Assembly: GCA_024639225.1 (NCBI GenBank)
Contig: JAHEIS010000009.1
Span: forward strand, 1-37,965
Direction: 5' to 3'
Length of the DNA: 37,965 nt
DNA from: Actinomycetes bacterium
GTDB taxonomy: Bacteria; Actinomycetota; Thermoleophilia; Miltoncostaeales; Miltoncostaeaceae
Part shown: positions 25,021 to 32,640 of the stretch, one piece after another
Numbering within the stretch: position 1 is the first letter of the stretch
Layout of the letters: each line of letters begins with the position of its first letter
Translations under genes and position numbers: made by a program
Notes under the pieces: generated by a model
What the model was told of the DNA's origin: nothing
Seen by the model: the letters and a program-made list of their open reading frames with translations, nothing else
The model's database searches: none

Positions 25021-26505
25021 TCAGGACGGGACGGTGGAGCGGAACCCATCGGCAAGACGCTCCGCCATGGCGATCACTGCCAGGTGGGTGTTCGCCGACG
25101 GCACCCGCGCCATGATGGACGCATCCATGATCCAGAGGCCGTCGCAGTCGCGCACCCGCCCGTCGCCGTCGGTCACGGCCCCGGGATCGTCGGCGCGGCC
25201 CATGCGGCAGGTCCCGACCGGATGATGGAAGGTCTCGACCGTCCGTAGGACCTGGTCCGGGTCGGCGATGTTCGCCCAGGGCGACAGCACGTCGGCCAGC
25301 GGTGCGGTGCGGGACACCGTCATCAGCTTTTCGCCCGCGGCGACGGCGACGGCGCGGTCGCCGTCGTCCTCGAGCCACCCCATCTCGAGGGCGGGCTGGC
25401 CGAAGGGGTCCGGCGATCCCAGGCGGACGCGCCCCCGGCGCGAGCGCGCATCGGAGACCTGCACGTTGATGTCCGTGAATCGTTGGCCCGCCTCGTTCTG
25501 CCCCGAGTACGGCATCACCTGGTACACCCGGCGCTCGCCGGCCACCTCGACCTCACCGGTCAGCAGACACTGGAACCAGGGGTTGGGCCACTCCGGCACG
25601 GGCAGCCCGATGTCGAAGCGGTAGGAGATCTTCGGGTGGTCCTGCATCCCCAGGCCGACCGGCAGGTTGATCCGCTGGGTGATGGCGTGGCGGGAGAGCT
25701 CGTCCTCGGGGCCGATGCCAGAGCGCAGCAGAGCGGCCGGGGTCGCGTAGGTGCCGAGCGCCATGACGACGGCGTCGGCCCCGTGGCGAGCCGTCGCACC
25801 GCTCTCGTCGATGGTGTGGACGGCGACGGCGCGGTCCCCGTCCATCTCGATGCGATCGACGGTGAGCCCGGTGATCAGGGAGATGTTGTCTCGGTTGGCG
25901 AGAGCGGGCGCGAGGTAGTGGTCGGCGGGCGTCTGACGGACGCCGTCCACCATGTTGAGCGGAACCGGTCCGATGCCCAGCGCCCCGGGAGCGTTGTGAT
26001 CGTCGACCCAGGAGTGTCCGGCCGCCTGGGCCGCCTGGGCGAAGCGCTCCTGGAGCTCGAACCAGGTGTCGCGCGGCCAGCGGCTGATCGTTATCGGGCC
26101 GTCCGCGCCATGGTACGGCTGGGAGCCGTGGTCCCGGTCCGCCTCGAGTCGGCGAAACCAGGGAAGCCAGGACTCCCAACCCCAGCCGTCGATCCACTCG
26201 TCCCATTCGTCGTAGTGCTCGGGATGCCCGCGCAGGGCGATCGCGCCGTTGGTCACCGACGACCCGCCGACGACCCGTCCCCGGGGAACGTGGACGAGAC
26301 GGGGAGACGCGCCGGCCCGGGCAAACCACTGCCAGTCGTGCGTCTCCTTGATGATGCGGAACGCGTGGCTGAGCTCGGAGGGCCACGCGCCGGGTGGGTA
26401 GTGCGGCCCCCGCTCGAGAAGGATCACCTCACAGCCCGGCTCCTCCGACAGGCGCGCGGCCACCACGCATCCCGCCGTGCCCCCTCCGCAGATGACGATC
26501 CTCAC
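25021..26505 (-). CDS. GMC-family FAD-dependent oxidoreductase
   Basis: A 494-residue flavoprotein of the glucose-methanol-choline family, which oxidises primary or secondary alcohols with FAD. The N-terminus RIVICGGGTAGCVVAARLSEE is the dinucleotide-binding GxGxxG motif and VILLERG the strand-2 acidic end. RVVGGSSVTNGAIALRGHPEHYDEW is the GMC signature 1 region, and ALGTYATPAALLRSGIGP is signature 2. The C-terminus has HPVGTCRMG with the catalytic His and DASIMARVPSANTHLAVIAMAERLAD with the Asn/His pair. The GTG at 26505 is chosen because it directly precedes the FAD motif; the frame upstream lies in the SDR gene. It starts 13 bases after the SDR stop, so the two are probably co-transcribed. 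The alcohol substrate is unknown; sterol, terpene and polyol oxidation are all seen in the family. Confidence 0.9.
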   Translation of the reverse strand: MRIVICGGGTAGCVVAARLSEEPGCEVILLERGPHYPPGAWPSELSHAFRIIKETHDWQWFARAGASPRLVHVPRGRVVGGSSVTNGAIALRGHPEHYDEWDEWIDGWGWESWLPWFRRLEADRDHGSQPYHGADGPITISRWPRDTWFELQERFAQAAQAAGHSWVDDHNAPGALGIGPVPLNMVDGVRQTPADHYLAPALANRDNISLITGLTVDRIEMDGDRAVAVHTIDESGATARHGADAVVMALGTYATPAALLRSGIGPEDELSRHAITQRINLPVGLGMQDHPKISYRFDIGLPVPEWPNPWFQCLLTGEVEVAGERRVYQVMPYSGQNEAGQRFTDINVQVSDARSRRGRVRLGSPDPFGQPALEMGWLEDDGDRAVAVAAGEKLMTVSRTAPLADVLSPWANIADPDQVLRTVETFHHPVGTCRMGRADDPGAVTDGDGRVRDCDGLWIMDASIMARVPSANTHLAVIAMAERLADGFRSTVPS

Positions 26506-26518
26506 GGCGCCGGAGTCC

Positions 26519-27280
26519 TCAGCCGGCGGCCAGACGGCCACCGTCGACGGTGAGCACCTCGCCGGTGATGAAGCTGGCTGCGTCGGTGAGCAGGAAGACG
26601 ATCGGCCAGGCGGCCTCGGCGGGCGAGCCGACGCGCCCGAGCGGCGTCTTGGCGACGAGCTTCTCCCGCAGAGCAGCGTTGGCCTCGAGCAGCTCGGCCA
26701 CCATCTCGGTCGAGATGGTTCCCGGGGCCACGGAGTTGACGAGAACGCCGATCGGCCCGAGCTCGACGGCCATCGTCCGCGTCATCGCGTCGAGGCCGGC
26801 CTTCGTCGCGTTGTAGGCGACGATGTTGGGAAGCCCGGTCAGCCCCGCGATCGAGCTGATGTTCACGATCCGGCCGGACCCGGTCTGGGCGAGCGCGGCC
26901 CCGACGGCCCGGGCGAAGGCGGCGGCACCGAGCAGGTTGACCCGGACCACCTCGACCCAGGACTCGTGCGACGTGTCCGTCGCCGGCCCGTAGTGCGGGT
27001 TGATGCCCGCGTTGTTCACCAGGCCCCACAGCGCCCCGGGCAGGCCCGAGGCGGCCGTGACCGCGGCGTCGGCGACAGCCGGGTCGGAGACGTCCCCCGT
27101 GACGGTCGCGACGGGCCCGTCGAGGCCGGCGGCGACCTCGGCCAGAGCGGACTCGGTCCGGGCGACGAGGACCACCCCTCCGCCGTGCGCGACGACCAGT
27201 TCGGCGACAGTCGCGCCGATCCCACGCGAGGCGCCGGTCACGATCACCGTGCGACCGTCCAGTCGAAGTGCGTCAGACAT
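26519..27280 (-). CDS. Short-chain dehydrogenase/reductase (SDR)
   Basis: A 253-residue classical SDR using NAD(P)H. The cofactor-binding TGASRGIGA lies near residue 15, VLVARTESAL follows, then TGDVSDP, LVNNAGINPHYGP, the catalytic Ser in NISSIAGLTGLP, the YNATK catalytic Tyr/Lys, and a C-terminus ASFITGEVLTVDGG typical of the FabG-like group. An Arg after strand 2 (VARTES) hints at NADP preference. ATG at 27280 is chosen; a GTG at 27301 would add seven residues. A TAAACT box ten bases upstream of the ATG suggests a nearly leaderless transcript. It heads the run SDR-GMC-cyclophilin-unknown. Paired with a GMC alcohol oxidase it may act on the same alcohol/ketone pair. Confidence 0.9.
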   Translation of the reverse strand: MSDALRLDGRTVIVTGASRGIGATVAELVVAHGGGVVLVARTESALAEVAAGLDGPVATVTGDVSDPAVADAAVTAASGLPGALWGLVNNAGINPHYGPATDTSHESWVEVVRVNLLGAAAFARAVGAALAQTGSGRIVNISSIAGLTGLPNIVAYNATKAGLDAMTRTMAVELGPIGVLVNSVAPGTISTEMVAELLEANAALREKLVAKTPLGRVGSPAEAAWPIVFLLTDAASFITGEVLTVDGGRLAAG

Positions 27281-27290
27281 TCCGGCGCGA

Positions 27291-27311
27291 AGTTTAGCCA
27301 CCGCCTACAAT
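27291..27311. promoter_or_regulatory. Divergent -10 boxes for SDR operon and acyl-CoA dehydrogenase
   Basis: TAAACT on the minus strand (27296-27291) faces the SDR ATG ten bases away, and TACAAT on the plus strand (27306-27311) points to the acyl-CoA dehydrogenase 80 bases downstream. The two -10 boxes are only nine bases apart, so the two polymerases would compete for the same DNA, a simple way to make the two operons mutually exclusive. The -35 elements are not convincing. Confidence 0.45.
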
Positions 27312-27391
27312 GACGGGACGCGCCACTGCGAACCCGCCTCCGGCGCATCCGTGAGTCCCTATCCCGGTGTCATCCGCAAGAAAGGTCCTCG

Positions 27392-28540
27392 ATGTCTCTG
27401 AGTTACGCGTTCACTGAGGAGCAGGAAGACCTGCGCGAGATGGTGCGTGACTTCGCCCAGGCGGAGGTCTTGCCACTGGTCGAAGAGGCCGAGGCGAATG
27501 AGAAGTTCCCGGTCGAGATCATCCCCAAGCTCGGGGAGCTCGGACTGCTGGGAATCGTCTTTCCCGAGGAGTATGGCGGCCTCGGGCTCGACAAGATCAC
27601 CGAGTGCATCTTCGTCGAGGAGATGTCCAAGGTCTCCGCCGGCATCACCGCGTCGGTGAACGCTCATGCGGACCTGGCGGCGTTCCCGATCTCGAAGTTC
27701 GGCACCGACGAGCAGAGGCAGAAGTACCTGCCGCCCTCGATCGCCGGCGAGATCATCGGCGCCTACGCGATCACGGAGCCGGACACCGGGTCCGACGCGG
27801 CGGGCCTGACCACGCGCGCCGACAAGAAAGACGGCGGCGGCTACGTCATCAACGGACGCAAGAACTTCATCACCAACGGCACCCTCTGTGATTACTGCCT
27901 GGTCGCGGCCTACACCGACAAAGAGGTTCGCGGCGAGGGGATCAGCGTCTTCATCGTCGACCGGGACACCAAGGGCTTCGAGGTCACCCGCAAGGTCGAG
28001 AAGATGGGCCACCGCGCCTCGGACACCGCAGAGTTGGCCTTTGAGGACTGCGAGGTCGGCGAGGACGCCCTGCTCGGTGGCAAGGAGGGCGCGTTCGGCG
28101 CCCTGATGGAGGCCCTGATCACGGGCCGCGTCTCCCATGGCGTGAAGTCAGCGGCGATCGCCGAGGCCGCTTTCGACGAGGCTCTGAAGTACGCCAACGA
28201 GCGTGTCGCGTTCGGCCGCGCGTTGGGGAAGTTCCAGGCGATCCGCTTCAAGCTGGCGACGATGGCCACGAAGATCGAGGCCGCGAAATCGTTGGCATAC
28301 AAGGCCGCGTGGCTCTACGCGAACGGCATGCCGTGCGTGAAGGAGGCCTCCATGGCCAAGTACTTCTCGGCGGAGGTCGCCGATGAGGTGTGCCGCGAGG
28401 CGGTCCAGATCCACGGTGGCTACGGCTACATCACCGAGTACCCGGTGGAGCGCTACTACCGCGACGCCAAGCTCGCCTCGATCACCGAGGGCACGAGCGA
28501 GATCCAGCAGCTGATCATCAGCAAGGAGTTGGGATTGTGA
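27392..28540 (+). CDS. Acyl-CoA dehydrogenase
   Basis: A 382-residue FAD enzyme that introduces a trans-2 double bond into acyl-CoA thioesters and passes electrons to ETF. Helical N-domain ([28 protein letters not shown]), [17 protein letters not shown], then the flavin-binding beta domain ([31 protein letters not shown]), [67 protein letters not shown], and the C-terminal [13 protein letters not shown], whose Glu in the EGT motif is the catalytic base position of short/medium-chain enzymes. AAAGG lies upstream of the ATG at a workable distance. The stop overlaps the next gene's GTG (GTGA), so that partner is made in step. The substrate chain is not readable. Confidence 0.93.
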   Translation: MSLSYAFTEEQEDLREMVRDFAQAEVLPLVEEAEANEKFPVEIIPKLGELGLLGIVFPEEYGGLGLDKITECIFVEEMSKVSAGITASVNAHADLAAFPISKFGTDEQRQKYLPPSIAGEIIGAYAITEPDTGSDAAGLTTRADKKDGGGYVINGRKNFITNGTLCDYCLVAAYTDKEVRGEGISVFIVDRDTKGFEVTRKVEKMGHRASDTAELAFEDCEVGEDALLGGKEGAFGALMEALITGRVSHGVKSAAIAEAAFDEALKYANERVAFGRALGKFQAIRFKLATMATKIEAAKSLAYKAAWLYANGMPCVKEASMAKYFSAEVADEVCREAVQIHGGYGYITEYPVERYYRDAKLASITEGTSEIQQLIISKELGL

Positions 28541-29886
28541 GCTCACCACCGCCCGGCGGAAGCCCCCAGGACGTCCTCGCGGCGGCGCCGCCGGGACTGG
28601 TTGATGCCCTCGGCTACCCGTACTTCCAGTCGGTCTTCGACCGCAAGAGTCGGCGCATGTCGCTCGGCATGGAGTTGGATGCCGAGTTCTTCAAGTACAC
28701 GAGCCCGTACGAGCCGGTGCCGCTCGGCGAGCTGGAAGAGGCACTCCTGCTGACGGCCGCCACCGGGCTCACCGGGCTCAACCTGGCGGACATCGATCCC
28801 TCACACGGCGCCGAGGCCCTGTGCCAGTGGACCAACCGCACCTGGCCCAGCTCCTGCTCCAACCACGGCACCGAGCTCTTTTTCACCAACGACGACGGCC
28901 TCTACTTCCTGGACATGTGGAGCCTGATGCCGGAACCCGACGAGCTGAACACGCTCTCGGGCAAGTCGATCGAGGCCCAGGCCGACTTCATGATCGAGCT
29001 GACCCGGCGGGCGAAGAAGGAGCTCTCGCCCGGACGCGCGCAGCTGCCGGACGACCTCCCCGGACTCTTCGTCTTCAACCATTGGAACGCGAACAAGCCG
29101 GGCACTCACCTCTTCGTCCCCGTGGCGAACATGACCCTCGAGTACATCAATCTCCTGTTCATCTATCTCTCCGACGAGTACCGCTTCTCCATCGTCGATG
29201 AGCAGAAGAACTGGCAGTCCGCGGGCATGCAGAGCTGGATCGACAAGGGTCGGATCGACCCGGCACGGCGGATGGGCATCATCGACCTCGAACAGCGTGT
29301 GCTGTCGATGCAGGTCGTCGAGTCCGCCTTCATCTGCCAGAACCTGAACATGGCGATGCAGGCGATAGGTCTGGGCGGCTGGACCTACACCGGCTTCATC
29401 TCTCGCTTCGTCCTGGGCGGCGAGGACGTGCCCGGCCTGGGATTCCGCTTCGTGGAGCCCAAGGAGGGTCCGAGCACTCCGGTGGGCGTGGACGGCCACT
29501 TCGAGGCCTTCTGCCCGCCGTACTACTCCGACATGCACGAAGCGGTCGACGCCTTCCTCGAGACCAAGTGGTCCCAGTACGACAAGGAAATGCCCAAGCC
29601 GTACTTGGAGCCGGACCGCGCTACACAGAACATCCCGCGGCCGGACGAAGAGACGATCGCCATCGTCAAGGACTACTGCCAGTACGTGTACGAGGAGTAC
29701 GGCCGCTTCCCGGCGACCCTCGACGCCATGTACCAGCGGCTGGTCTGCCAGGCGCAGCACGTCGACCCGGACTTCTACGACGAGTACTACCCGCCGGGAG
29801 CCTGCACCGAGCAGCACCACCAGCACTTCAACCGCTGGCACCCCGACATCGTCGGTCCGGACGGAAAGCCGCCCCTCAGGAGCTGA
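28537..29886 (+). CDS. Nitroreductase-like protein coupled to acyl-CoA dehydrogenase, unusual family
   Basis: A 449-residue protein whose GTG overlaps the acyl-CoA dehydrogenase stop (GTGA). Segments recall the FMN nitroreductase/SagB-like fold: [36 protein letters not shown] like the N-terminal helix pair, [17 protein letters not shown]...DGLYFLD where SagB-type proteins have R-(T/S)-x-P-S-A-G-x-x-x-x-x-E-L...GLY, and [25 protein letters not shown] like the qNlxLAAxxxGLG helix. These suggest an FMN-binding two-domain protein, but large inserts ([30 protein letters not shown]) and a C-terminal ~90 residues rich in Tyr/His/Cys ([53 protein letters not shown], read in parts) are unfamiliar. No signal or membrane segment. 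It may transfer electrons to or from the acyl-CoA dehydrogenase, or act on the same acyl chain. The nitroreductase call is by motif likeness only. Confidence 0.6.
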   Translation: MSSPPPGGSPQDVLAAAPPGLVDALGYPYFQSVFDRKSRRMSLGMELDAEFFKYTSPYEPVPLGELEEALLLTAATGLTGLNLADIDPSHGAEALCQWTNRTWPSSCSNHGTELFFTNDDGLYFLDMWSLMPEPDELNTLSGKSIEAQADFMIELTRRAKKELSPGRAQLPDDLPGLFVFNHWNANKPGTHLFVPVANMTLEYINLLFIYLSDEYRFSIVDEQKNWQSAGMQSWIDKGRIDPARRMGIIDLEQRVLSMQVVESAFICQNLNMAMQAIGLGGWTYTGFISRFVLGGEDVPGLGFRFVEPKEGPSTPVGVDGHFEAFCPPYYSDMHEAVDAFLETKWSQYDKEMPKPYLEPDRATQNIPRPDEETIAIVKDYCQYVYEEYGRFPATLDAMYQRLVCQAQHVDPDFYDEYYPPGACTEQHHQHFNRWHPDIVGPDGKPPLRS

Positions 29887-29922
29887 CGACAGGCGAGCGA
29901 CGGGCGGCGGCCAGCGCCGTGC

Positions 29923-29928
29923 TACCTT
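29923..29928 (+). promoter_or_regulatory. -10 box TACCTT upstream of FKBP lipoprotein
   Basis: TACCTT ends eight bases before the ATG at 29937, in the 50-base gap after the nitroreductase-like gene. It fits a leaderless or one-to-two-base-leader transcript, and no Shine-Dalgarno sequence is seen. The gene could also be read through from the upstream operon. Confidence 0.42.
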
Positions 29929-29936
29929 CGCTCGCC

Positions 29937-30458
29937 ATGTCTGACTTCGTGCGTGCCCGCCTTCCCGCCCTCCTTCTGATCCTCGCGCTCGCCCTGCTGG
30001 CCTCGGCCTGCGGTGACGACGAGGAGGACGCGTCGACCGATGCGGCCCCGGCGGCCGGCGGCGCCGCGGGGGTCGTCGTCGACGGCGATCCCGGGAGCAA
30101 GCCCGAGATCACCCTCCCCGATGACGAACCGCCGGCCGAGCTCACGGTCGTCGACCTCTTCGAGGGGGAGGGAGACGAGGTTTCCGAGGGGGCGACGGTC
30201 ACGACGGACTATGTCGGGGTCTCCTGGCTCAACGACGGCCAGGAGTTCGACTCCTCGTGGGACCGCGGCGAAGCCGCGACGTTCCCCCTTTCGGGCGTGA
30301 TCCCCGGCTGGACCGAGGGGATCCCCGGCATGCGCGAAGGGGGCCGTCGCCTGCTCATCATCCCGCCCGAGCTGGCCTACGGCGCCCAGCCGCCCACGCC
30401 GGCGATCGCCGAGAATGACACGCTGGTCTTCGTCATCGACCTCGTGAGCGCCGAGTAG
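29937..30458 (+). CDS. Lipoprotein FKBP-type peptidyl-prolyl isomerase
   Basis: A 173-residue exported lipoprotein. Signal peptide VRARLPALLLILALALLASAC ends in the lipobox LASAC, so Cys would be lipidated after cleavage; an acidic linker (GDDEEDASTDAAPAAGG) follows. The FKBP domain is at ~60-173: GATVTTDYVGVSWLNDGQEFDSSWDRGEAATFPL, VIPGWTEGIPGMREGGRRLLIIPPELAYG, then ENDTLVFVIDLV. These include the D-x-S/x, I-P-G-W and L-x-I-P-P-x-x-A-Y-G positions of the FK506-binding core. It would help fold proteins outside the membrane. It is followed after 33 bases by a cytoplasmic copy of the same domain. ATG at 29937 gives the signal peptide; earlier frame is from the upstream gene. Confidence 0.92.
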   Translation: MSDFVRARLPALLLILALALLASACGDDEEDASTDAAPAAGGAAGVVVDGDPGSKPEITLPDDEPPAELTVVDLFEGEGDEVSEGATVTTDYVGVSWLNDGQEFDSSWDRGEAATFPLSGVIPGWTEGIPGMREGGRRLLIIPPELAYGAQPPTPAIAENDTLVFVIDLVSAE

Positions 30459-30491
30459 CGCCCCGCGTTCACCACCACCCAGGAGCCTCTC

Positions 30492-30899
30492 GTGTCTGAT
30501 TCACACCACGGAGTGACCGTCGGCGGAGCGGCGGACGAGAAGCCGTCCATCGAGCTGCCCGACGGCGGGCCCCCGGCCGGCCTCCAGAGCCTCGACCTCA
30601 CCGTGGGCGACGGTGCCGAGGTCCCCGCCCGGGCGACGGTCACGGTGCACTACGTGGGCGTGAGCTGGACCAACGGTGGCGCAGAGTTCGATGCATCGTG
30701 GGATCGGGGCGAGACGATCAGCTTCGGGCTGAACCAGGTCATCTCCGGCTGGACCGAGGGCATTCCCGGGATGAAGGTCGGCGGCCGCCGACTGCTGATC
30801 ATCCCGCCCGACATGGGTTACGGCGCGAGCTCACCGACGCCCGCAATCGCCCCGAACGATACGTTGGTCTTCGTCGTCGACCTGGTCGACGTCCGCTGA
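30492..30899 (+). CDS. Cytoplasmic FKBP-type peptidyl-prolyl isomerase
   Basis: A 135-residue single-domain FKBP without signal peptide, very similar to the lipoprotein just upstream: ATVTVHYVGVSWTNGGAEFDASWDRGE, VISGWTEGIPGMKVGGRRLLIIPPDMGYG, NDTLVFVVDLV. The N-terminal ~25 residues (HHGVTVGGAADEKPSIELPDGGPP) match the linker of the lipoprotein (GDPGSKPEITLPDDEPP), so duplication probably included the linker. In the loop of the final motif the usual Ala is Met (PPDMGYG). AGGAG stands six bases before the GTG at 30492. Likely an intracellular folding helper. The pair probably arose by tandem duplication with loss or gain of the export signal. Confidence 0.91.
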   Translation: MSDSHHGVTVGGAADEKPSIELPDGGPPAGLQSLDLTVGDGAEVPARATVTVHYVGVSWTNGGAEFDASWDRGETISFGLNQVISGWTEGIPGMKVGGRRLLIIPPDMGYGASSPTPAIAPNDTLVFVVDLVDVR

Positions 30900-30931
30900 C
30901 CTCAGGGGGGCGACGACCTCCCGAGACGGCC

Positions 30932-31054
30932 TCAGGCAGTGAGCACCCCGTTCAGGGTCTCGACGGCGCTCTCCGGCAGCTGATCGAGTAGCACGCCCTC
31001 GACCTCGACCCGGTTGCGGCCGAGCTCCTTCGCGGTAGCGGTCAATCGGCACAC
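30932..31054 (-). pseudogene. Possible remnant of a GGDEF (diguanylate cyclase) C-terminus
   Basis: In the 203-base gap between convergent genes a minus-strand frame ending TGA at 30932 reads ...ATAKELGRNRVEVEG... near its start. AKxxGRNRV is the classical end of GGDEF domains (usually ADxALYxAKxxGRNRV). The in-frame sequence further upstream (SVGNYAKDPATV, to about 31085) resembles the preceding S(V/I)GVA strand, but the ADxALY helix between them is missing. The frame cannot extend past the GST stop at 31103. A GTG at 31054 could start a 40-residue peptide. The simplest reading is a decayed, internally deleted gene fragment. Low confidence, based on a short motif. Confidence 0.35.
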
Positions 31055-31102
31055 GGTGGCGGGGTCTTTGGCGTAATTCCCTACCGAGCGATTGCGCCGC
31101 GT

Positions 31103-31759
31103 TCAGGCCGCCCGGCGGTGCACGGCGCCGTGTTCGCGGATGGCCGCCATGAAGCGCTCGCGCACATCGGGCACCGTGGATGCGACGACCGAGCGCCGCC
31201 CGGCCAGCGCATCTCTCCATGTGCGGATCGCCCCGGCACCGCCGAAGAGGTCCAGCTCGGGGTAGATCTCGTCCAGCCAGCCCAGGCGCTGGAGGGCCGG
31301 GTACGTGACCGCATCCATGGCACAGACATCCTCGCCGCGCCACAGAGGGCCGCCCAACTCCCCGGTCAGCGCGGCCAGGTTTCGCCGGACGACCTCCGCA
31401 TGCTGCTCCAGCGCTGTGCGGTCCTCCGCAATCATCATCAGGAAGACCTCTTGCGCGAGCGCGTCGGCGACGCTGAACCAGCTGCGGTCGCGTGCCCGCT
31501 CGAGAGGGTCGTCGGGATGCAGGCGCGGCTCATGGATCTCGTCGAGGTACTCGAGGATGACGGCGCTCTCGAACAGCACCGCGTCACCGACCCGGAGGAC
31601 CGGCACCTTCCCGTGGGGCGAGATCTCCAAAAACCAGTTGGGCTTGTCGGCGAGATCGATGAACTCGATCTCGTATGGGACACCCTTTTCCTCGAGCACG
31701 ATCGTGCTCCTCTGGACATAGGGGCAGATGTCGAAGCTGATCAGCGTCAGATCGGTCAT
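31103..31759 (-). CDS. Glutathione S-transferase-like protein
   Basis: A 218-residue protein with the two-domain GST fold. N-terminal thioredoxin-like domain: LTLISFDICPYVQRSTIVLEEKGVPYEI, with CPYVQR as the Cys-type active site of omega/lambda-like GSTs, then WFLEISPHGKVPVLRVGD (cis-Pro in VPVL) and LFESAVILEYLDE (the ES motif that holds the glutathione gamma-glutamyl group). An all-helical C-domain follows with YPALQRLGWLDEIYPEL. Actinobacteria mostly use mycothiol, so the thiol partner may not be glutathione. ATG at 31759 is chosen since the thioredoxin strand begins there; TATAAC 34 bases upstream is a possible -10. Reduction or thiol transfer to a small molecule is the likely activity. 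Confidence 0.87.
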   Translation of the reverse strand: MTDLTLISFDICPYVQRSTIVLEEKGVPYEIEFIDLADKPNWFLEISPHGKVPVLRVGDAVLFESAVILEYLDEIHEPRLHPDDPLERARDRSWFSVADALAQEVFLMMIAEDRTALEQHAEVVRRNLAALTGELGGPLWRGEDVCAMDAVTYPALQRLGWLDEIYPELDLFGGAGAIRTWRDALAGRRSVVASTVPDVRERFMAAIREHGAVHRRAA

Positions 31760-31792
31760 CGGGGCATTCCTGATAGGTCGACGTGTCGGGGG

Positions 31793-31798
31793 GTTATA
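31793..31798 (-). promoter_or_regulatory. Possible -10 box TATAAC for the GST gene
   Basis: TATAAC on the minus strand lies 33 bases upstream of the GST ATG (31759) and just downstream of the terminator hairpin that ends the MaoC transcript. The implied 5' leader is about 27 bases. No convincing -35. Confidence 0.35.
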
Positions 31799-31827
31799 CC
31801 GTGCGGCGAGGGCTCCGTGACCGAATG

Positions 31828-31864
31828 CAGACGCCCCGCCGGTCAGCGACGGGCGGGGCGTCTG
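31828..31864 (-). terminator. Perfect 13-bp hairpin after the MaoC gene
   Basis: CAGACGCCCCGCC (31828-31840) pairs perfectly with GGCGGGGCGTCTG (31852-31864) around an 11-base loop, 49 bases after the MaoC stop. No T-run follows. It separates the MaoC and GST transcripts, both on the minus strand, and is one of the strongest hairpins in the window. Confidence 0.7.
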
Positions 31865-31913
31865 GCCGGGCGCGCATGGGGCGGCCCGGAAACCGGTGGC
31901 GGGTGGCGTGAGC

Positions 31914-32381
31914 CTAGGAGGCCTCACCCTCGTCGCGCCGGAAGATGAGCATGTTCCACACGCCCTTCTGGACGACCTTGTCCTCCTGGTTGAGAACCTC
32001 GATGTGGTACTCGACGAAGCCCTGCTTGGGGTTCTTCCATTCCTTCTTCGGACCGATGGTCCGCTTGACGCGGATCGTGTCTCCGAAGAAGACGGCGCCG
32101 CGGAACTGCCAGTCGGCGAGGCCGAGGAACGCGGCGGTGCGGGCCTTGGGCTCCATCTGGCCGACCTGAAGGCCGGTCGTGACGGACGCGATCAGCATGC
32201 CGTGCGCCACGCGCTTGCCGAAGAATGATGCCTTGGCGGCTTCCTCGTCGATGTGGAACGAGTTGAAGTCGCCGGAGAGGCCGGCGAAGTTGACGACGTC
32301 GGTCTCGGTGATCGTGCGACCACCCGAGATCGACTCGTCTCCCTCGTTCAGGTCCTCCCAGTACAGCCGGTTGTCTGACAC
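31914..32381 (-). CDS. MaoC-type enoyl-CoA hydratase/dehydratase
   Basis: A 155-residue hotdog-fold hydratase acting on enoyl-CoA or enoyl-ACP. The hydratase-2 motif region reads ITETDVVNFAGLSGDFNSFHIDEEAAKASFFGKRVAHGML, containing the catalytic Asp and His (D-x-N-x-x-H) and the conserved AHGML. The second half (FRGAVFFGDTIRVKRTIGPKKEWKNPKQGFVEYHIEVLNQEDKVVQKGVWNMLIFRR, in parts) is usual for MaoC-like proteins. The GTG at 32381 has GAGGAG seven bases upstream, which decides the start; longer open frames run into non-coding DNA. A hairpin with GCCGGG/CCCGGC arms lies in the leader at ~32405-32422, and TATCCT (32447-32442) may be the -10. It is transcribed alone and probably serves acyl-CoA turnover with the neighbouring dehydrogenase and crotonase. 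Confidence 0.9.
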   Translation of the reverse strand: MSDNRLYWEDLNEGDESISGGRTITETDVVNFAGLSGDFNSFHIDEEAAKASFFGKRVAHGMLIASVTTGLQVGQMEPKARTAAFLGLADWQFRGAVFFGDTIRVKRTIGPKKEWKNPKQGFVEYHIEVLNQEDKVVQKGVWNMLIFRRDEGEAS

Positions 32382-32569
32382 GCGGTTTCTCCTCAGCAGA
32401 TCGGCCCGGCGTCGGCGCCGGGGTTTCGTCGATACGGCCCAAGGATAGGGCCCCGCGCGCGTTCGCGACGGATCGGCCGGCGGTTTCCGCCTGCGGGTGC
32501 GGTGCAGGCCGCGTCGGCGGGGCGCATCCCGCGGCGGTCTCACGGCGTCGAGCCGGGCCCCGAGGACGC

Positions 32570-32604
32570 ACCGGCCCCCGGGGCGACGCGCTCCGGGGGC
32601 CGGT
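32570..32604 (-). terminator. Perfect 12-bp hairpin after the aminotransferase gene
   Basis: ACCGGCCCCCGG (32570-32581) pairs perfectly with CCGGGGGCCGGT (32593-32604) around an 11-base loop, 36 bases after the aminotransferase stop. There is no T-tract. Like the hairpins at 789-834 and 31828-31864 it has an 11-base loop. Probable transcript 3' end for the aminotransferase gene. Confidence 0.65.
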
Positions 32605-32640
32605 TGAGAGACGTGGGCGCCGAGGCGCCCAGGGGTCGGA

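Noticed and set aside
28801-29841. 346-codon minus-strand frame opposite the nitroreductase-like gene
   Set aside because: Val/Glu/His-rich shadow with no motif; the plus-strand frame has family-like segments and a coupled start.
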